A stretch of 64,000 nt of DNA from contig NZ_CP108518.1 of the NCBI RefSeq assembly GCF_035989885.1, positions 2,918,501 to 2,982,500 on the forward strand, read 5' to 3'. Numbering within the stretch: position 1 is the first letter of the stretch; every line of letters starts with the position of its first letter. Positions 61,777 through 64,000 of the stretch are shown here, piece by piece. The notes under the pieces are model-generated. The model did no database searches. It saw nothing but the letters and a program-made list of their open reading frames with translations, and was not told the origin of the DNA. The stretch is from Streptomyces sp. NBC_01232. Lineage in GTDB: Bacteria; Actinomycetota; Actinomycetes; Streptomycetales; Streptomycetaceae. The position numbers and the translations under genes were made by a program.

Positions 61777-62158
61777 GCTGCTCTCCTTGCAGGGCTTCGC
61801 GGGCGGTCCGGCGGTTCAGCTGAAGGTCCCGGGCGATGGTGGCAGCGAGTACCGACTCCCCGGGGTATGTCCGTGGCCGGCGTACTGCCAGGAGGCGAGG
61901 ACGAGCACGGTGTCCGGCTCGATGTCGTCCAGGCCGCGGGCTTCGCGTTCCTGGGCGGCGCGGTAGTCGGCGCGGGTCTGGCGGAGGGCGCCGAGGGTGG
62001 TCGAGTACTGCCGGGACTTGGTGGAGAAGTGGCCGCGGAAGCCGAGCATGTGCGACCAGGCGGCAAGGCGGCGGTCCGGGTAGAGCGTGTCCAGGTCGAG
62101 GCAGGCCCACCCGTGCTGCCCGGCGGCCTCGGCAAGGTCGTGCAGGTCCCGCCGCGCT
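61769..62158 (-). pseudogene. Replication initiator (RepSA-like) remnant, 5'-truncated and frameshifted
   Basis: The minus-strand frame from about 62150 reads RRDLHDLAEAAGQHGWACL, then SHMLGFRGHFSTKSRQYSTT, LGALRQTRADYRAAQE and DTVLVLASWQYAGHGHTPG, the C-terminal signature of pSAM2-type AICE replication initiators. At about 61858-61864 the expected continuation GESVLAATIARDLQLNRRT lies in another frame: one G appears to be missing from a run of G. The second frame ends LQGEQHE and overlaps xis. Roughly the N-terminal two thirds of the protein is absent, replaced by the AraC gene 30 bp upstream. Confidence 0.8.
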
Positions 62159-62191
62159 GTGCGAGATCGCCTACGAGATCCCTGTCGGCTG

Positions 62192-63187
62192 CTAGGCCGC
62201 CGCCCCGGCCAGGCCTTCGGCCCGGGCCTGCCCGCGGAAGGCCGCGGGCGGCAGGCCGTAGGCCTCGCGGAACGCCCGGCTGAACGCGGACGCGTGCCGG
62301 AAGCCCCGCCGGGCGCCGATGACGTGCACGGGAACCCCCTGGTGCAGCGGGTCCGCCAGGTCCTGGCGTGCCCGCGCGAGCCGCTGGCCCTGAAGGAAGG
62401 CCGCGACCGTCGCCCCGTCCCCCTCCTGCTGGAACACCCGGTGGAGATAGCTGACGGAGATGTGGTGGGCGGCGGCGATCGCGGGGACGTCCAGCAGCGG
62501 ATCGTCGGCGTTGTCCCGGATGAAGGCCATCACGCGGAGCGCCAAGGCGCGCCGGTGCGTCTCAGGGGTCAAGGACCGGTCCTCTTCGAGGACGCCGGCG
62601 AAGAGCGAGGCGATGAGATCGGCCAGTACTCCGCTCAGGCGCGGGCCCTCGGCCGGCCGGTAGGACCGGCTGTCCTTGGTCACCTGGTCGAGGAAGGTGG
62701 CCAGCAGGGCCCCCATTCCCTCGCGGGCCGAGATGCGCTTGCCGATGACCCGGCCGGCGGTCTGCGGGGGCAGTGGCAGCAGCGCCTTGGGCACCTCGAC
62801 CCCGATGATCTCGACGGAATGCGGGCCGGAACTGATGTCGAACGGCCGTGACGTGTCACTGGTGTGGATGTCGAACACACCGTGTACCACGGTGTCCTTG
62901 CCCAGGGTGACCGCTCCCGCCCCGCGCTTGATCAGCGAGAGGTGGAAGTGCTCGGGGTCCGACCTCGCTATCAGCTTCGGTGTGCGCCGGAAAGTCAGGG
63001 GACGGCATTCCATCGGATAGACCGTGATCCCGCCGAGCGAGATGACGCGCTGGTTCACCCAGAAGTCGGCGGCGTACTCACTGTGCATCTCCATGGGCGC
63101 ATGCGTCTGCGACATCAGGGCCCGCCAGCTCTCGAAACGGTCGGCGGGCGCTAGTTCCGCGCTGCGGAAGGTTGTCTCGGGCAGCAT
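62192..63187 (-). CDS. AraC-family transcriptional regulator
   Basis: The 331-residue protein starts at MLPETTFRSAELAPADRFES; no ribosome-binding site is visible and the transcript may be leaderless. Residues 1-190 form an AraC-binding-like sensor domain (FHLSLIKRGAGAVTLGKDTV, FDISSGPHSVEIIGVEVPKA), as in NimR/FeaR-type regulators. The C-terminal ~110 residues are the double HTH domain (VPAIAAAHHISVSYLHRVFQ, GVPVHVIGARRGFRHASAFS, RAFREAYGLPPAAFR). It is cargo of the element; the target genes are not evident in the window. Codon use is similar to the core genes, so recent transfer is not obvious. Confidence 0.9.
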   Translation of the reverse strand: MLPETTFRSAELAPADRFESWRALMSQTHAPMEMHSEYAADFWVNQRVISLGGITVYPMECRPLTFRRTPKLIARSDPEHFHLSLIKRGAGAVTLGKDTVVHGVFDIHTSDTSRPFDISSGPHSVEIIGVEVPKALLPLPPQTAGRVIGKRISAREGMGALLATFLDQVTKDSRSYRPAEGPRLSGVLADLIASLFAGVLEEDRSLTPETHRRALALRVMAFIRDNADDPLLDVPAIAAAHHISVSYLHRVFQQEGDGATVAAFLQGQRLARARQDLADPLHQGVPVHVIGARRGFRHASAFSRAFREAYGLPPAAFRGQARAEGLAGAAA

Positions 63188-63758
63188 GATCACGGGTTTA
63201 CACCGGCCGTGGCAGCCCGCGCAACAAGGGCCGCGGCCCCGGGCGCGGGCGACGGGGCGACTCTCCGTCAAGACACTGTGTACGCCAGGCCAATGCGCGG
63301 TGCTCCGGGGCTTGGCAGAGTGGGCGCCGGAGGGTCGGTGAGGGGATGGGAAACCGAAGCCCCCGCCGACGACCGGATACCTCTCGCGGTCCCGGCACTG
63401 AGCTGACGCCGCCCGAGGACGGGGGTTTCGGGCGACGTCAGCTCAGTGCCGGGACCAGCCTCGCCACCGCCGACGAGGGCCGCCGGAGCAGCCCTGGATG
63501 CCGTGTCGTCACCGGCCAGTAGCCGCATCAACTCATGTCGCTCCATAGCCCCTCCCTGGCTGGCATCCTGCGATGCGGCAGCGATGTGCCGCAACCGCGT
63601 ATGCCGCTCGCCGCCGCTGCCCCCAAGCCCCGACAGGCCGTGTCCCCCACGTGCCCGAGCGGGCGGGCGTTGGTGGGGAGCCTCGGGGAATGCCGGGGAG
63701 GCGGGCGGGGGCGTGCAGGTCAGGGGCTTGGCCGGTCATGGGGTGGCCGGGTACGCGA
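63188..63758. other. Non-coding cargo end of the element
   Basis: These 571 bases hold the AraC upstream region, the long palindrome at 63388-63456, and no well-supported gene. The best small frame is minus strand 63546-63268 (92 residues, MERHELMRLLAGDDTASRAA) with a GGGAGGGG four bases before its ATG, but it reads through the palindrome and resembles nothing I know. The right end (63640-63750) is G-rich without motif. Confidence 0.5.
63388..63456. repeat. Long perfect inverted repeat (21-bp arms)
   Basis: Arms 63388-63408 and 63436-63456 are exactly complementary; after one mismatch a further 7 bp pair (CGCCCGA/TCGGGCG), leaving a 12-base loop around GGACGGGGGTTT. It is not next to a gene end in the right orientation for a simple terminator. 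Confidence 0.9.
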
Positions 63759-63827
63759 TCTTCCAAACTAGCTACGCGGGTTCGATTCCCGTCACCCGCT
63801 CAGAAGTACGAAGGGCCAGGTCAGAGG
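63759..63827 (+). repeat. Right attachment repeat (69 bp, tRNA-Gly 3' half)
   Basis: Identical to 60299-60367. It carries the tRNA-Gly sequence from the anticodon loop to the 3' end and the start of the terminator, but no 5' half, so it is not a functional tRNA. Confidence 0.93.
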
Positions 63828-63863
63828 ACGTTTCTTCGACCTGGCCCTTCGTCGTTGCCGGGG

Positions 63864-64000
63864 CTGTGATCAGCTCCCAGCTCAACGCGCCGTCAACTCC
63901 CGTATGCCGAAGATCACGGAAGTGCAGCCCCTTGTCCCGGCCTGCCCGTTGCTCATCTCGGTGACGGCGCGGCTGACCCCTACGGCCCGGTGTTCCAGGT
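63864..64000 (-). pseudogene. Decayed 3' part of a second integrase gene
   Basis: Beyond the right repeat, short blocks match the integrase gene in order with deletions between them: CAGCTCC (cf. 60411), GCTCAACGCG (cf. 60498), a 33-base block around TGCCGAAGATCACGGAAGTG (cf. 60638-60670) and the final ~59 bases around GCCCGTTGCTCATCTCGGTG (cf. 60872-60930). Frame and active-site Tyr are lost. It marks the start of another, older element beyond the window edge. Confidence 0.8.

Larger units (their letters stand above)
60299..63827. mobile_element. Small integrated element in tRNA-Gly (degenerate AICE/prophage type)
   Basis: The element is bounded by the 69-bp repeats and contains, from left to right, a tyrosine integrase, an excisionase-like gene, a frameshifted 5'-truncated replication initiator, and an AraC-family regulator, all on the minus strand. 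The rep-xis-int order with overlapping genes is that of actinomycete integrative and conjugative elements (pSAM2 type, established). Transfer (FtsK/SpoIIIE-like) genes and the 5' part of rep are missing, so it is unlikely to replicate or transfer by itself. Confidence 0.85.

Noticed and set aside
63268..63546. Possible 92-residue minus-strand gene (MERHELMRLL...) or peptide precursor
   Set aside because: It has a purine-rich site before its ATG but passes through the inverted repeat and has no recognisable similarity; kept only as a note in the region entry.
63446..63964. Plus-strand frame of 172 codons at the right end
   Set aside because: It runs through the palindrome, the tRNA-Gly repeat and the integrase relic, so it cannot be a real gene.

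Overview
The window looks like a chromosomal segment of a Streptomyces or very close actinomycete. Base composition is very GC-rich, with strong third-position GC that produces long spurious antisense frames. GTG starts are frequent. The gene order proA-proB-obg-rpmA-rplU-rne-rodA-pbp2-mreD-mreC-mreB-ndk-folC-valS-clpX-clpP-clpP-tig is, from memory, the order of the S. coelicolor SCO2583-SCO2620 region. Almost all core genes lie on the minus strand, so transcription runs from high to low coordinates.

Layout. 1-4274: two small membrane proteins sharing a motif, proA, a small conserved protein and proB. 4357-12979: a cell-wall glycopolymer block (GtrA flippase-like protein, DPM1-type glycosyltransferase, a fused GT2/CDP-glycerol phosphotransferase, a GT4 enzyme, galE and a second GT2 enzyme). 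13050-15261: obgE, rpmA, rplU. 15471-28220: an accessory four-gene operon encoding secreted FG-GAP and LamG proteins, a 2314-residue RHS/Hint polymorphic toxin with a C-terminal deaminase-like domain, and an overlapping SUKH-like immunity gene. 28561-32607: RNase E/ES. 32843-38593: a radical-SAM pair (DUF2344 protein and B12-binding radical SAM) split by an unusual 19-residue-repeat membrane protein and a lone Bxb1-like serine recombinase flanked by imperfect copies of the radical-SAM 3' end. 38669-46469: CYTH/CHAD protein, then the rod-shape/spore-wall cluster rodA, pbp2, mreD, mreC, mreB. 46766-49151: ndk, a DUF4233 protein, folC. 49268-51481: an extra mreB paralogue and a convergent sensor kinase. 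51644-59861: valS, a proline-rich membrane protein, clpX, two clpP genes, tig. 60026-64000: tRNA-Pro, tRNA-Gly and a small integrated element (int, xis, broken rep, AraC regulator) bounded by 69-bp direct repeats, followed by the remains of a second integrase.

How it fits together. The conserved genes serve proline synthesis, ribosome assembly, RNA decay, wall elongation or sporulation-septum synthesis, folate metabolism and Clp proteolysis. Accessory DNA has entered at four places: between rplU and rne (toxin operon), at the 3' end of the radical-SAM gene (serine recombinase), possibly between folC and valS (mreB paralogue plus kinase), and at tRNA-Gly (tyrosine-integrase element, apparently twice). 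The most interesting parts are the toxin/immunity operon, the 19-residue-repeat membrane protein, the recombinase that supplies a replacement gene end, and the mreB paralogue. All functional statements come from reading motifs by eye; no database search was possible.
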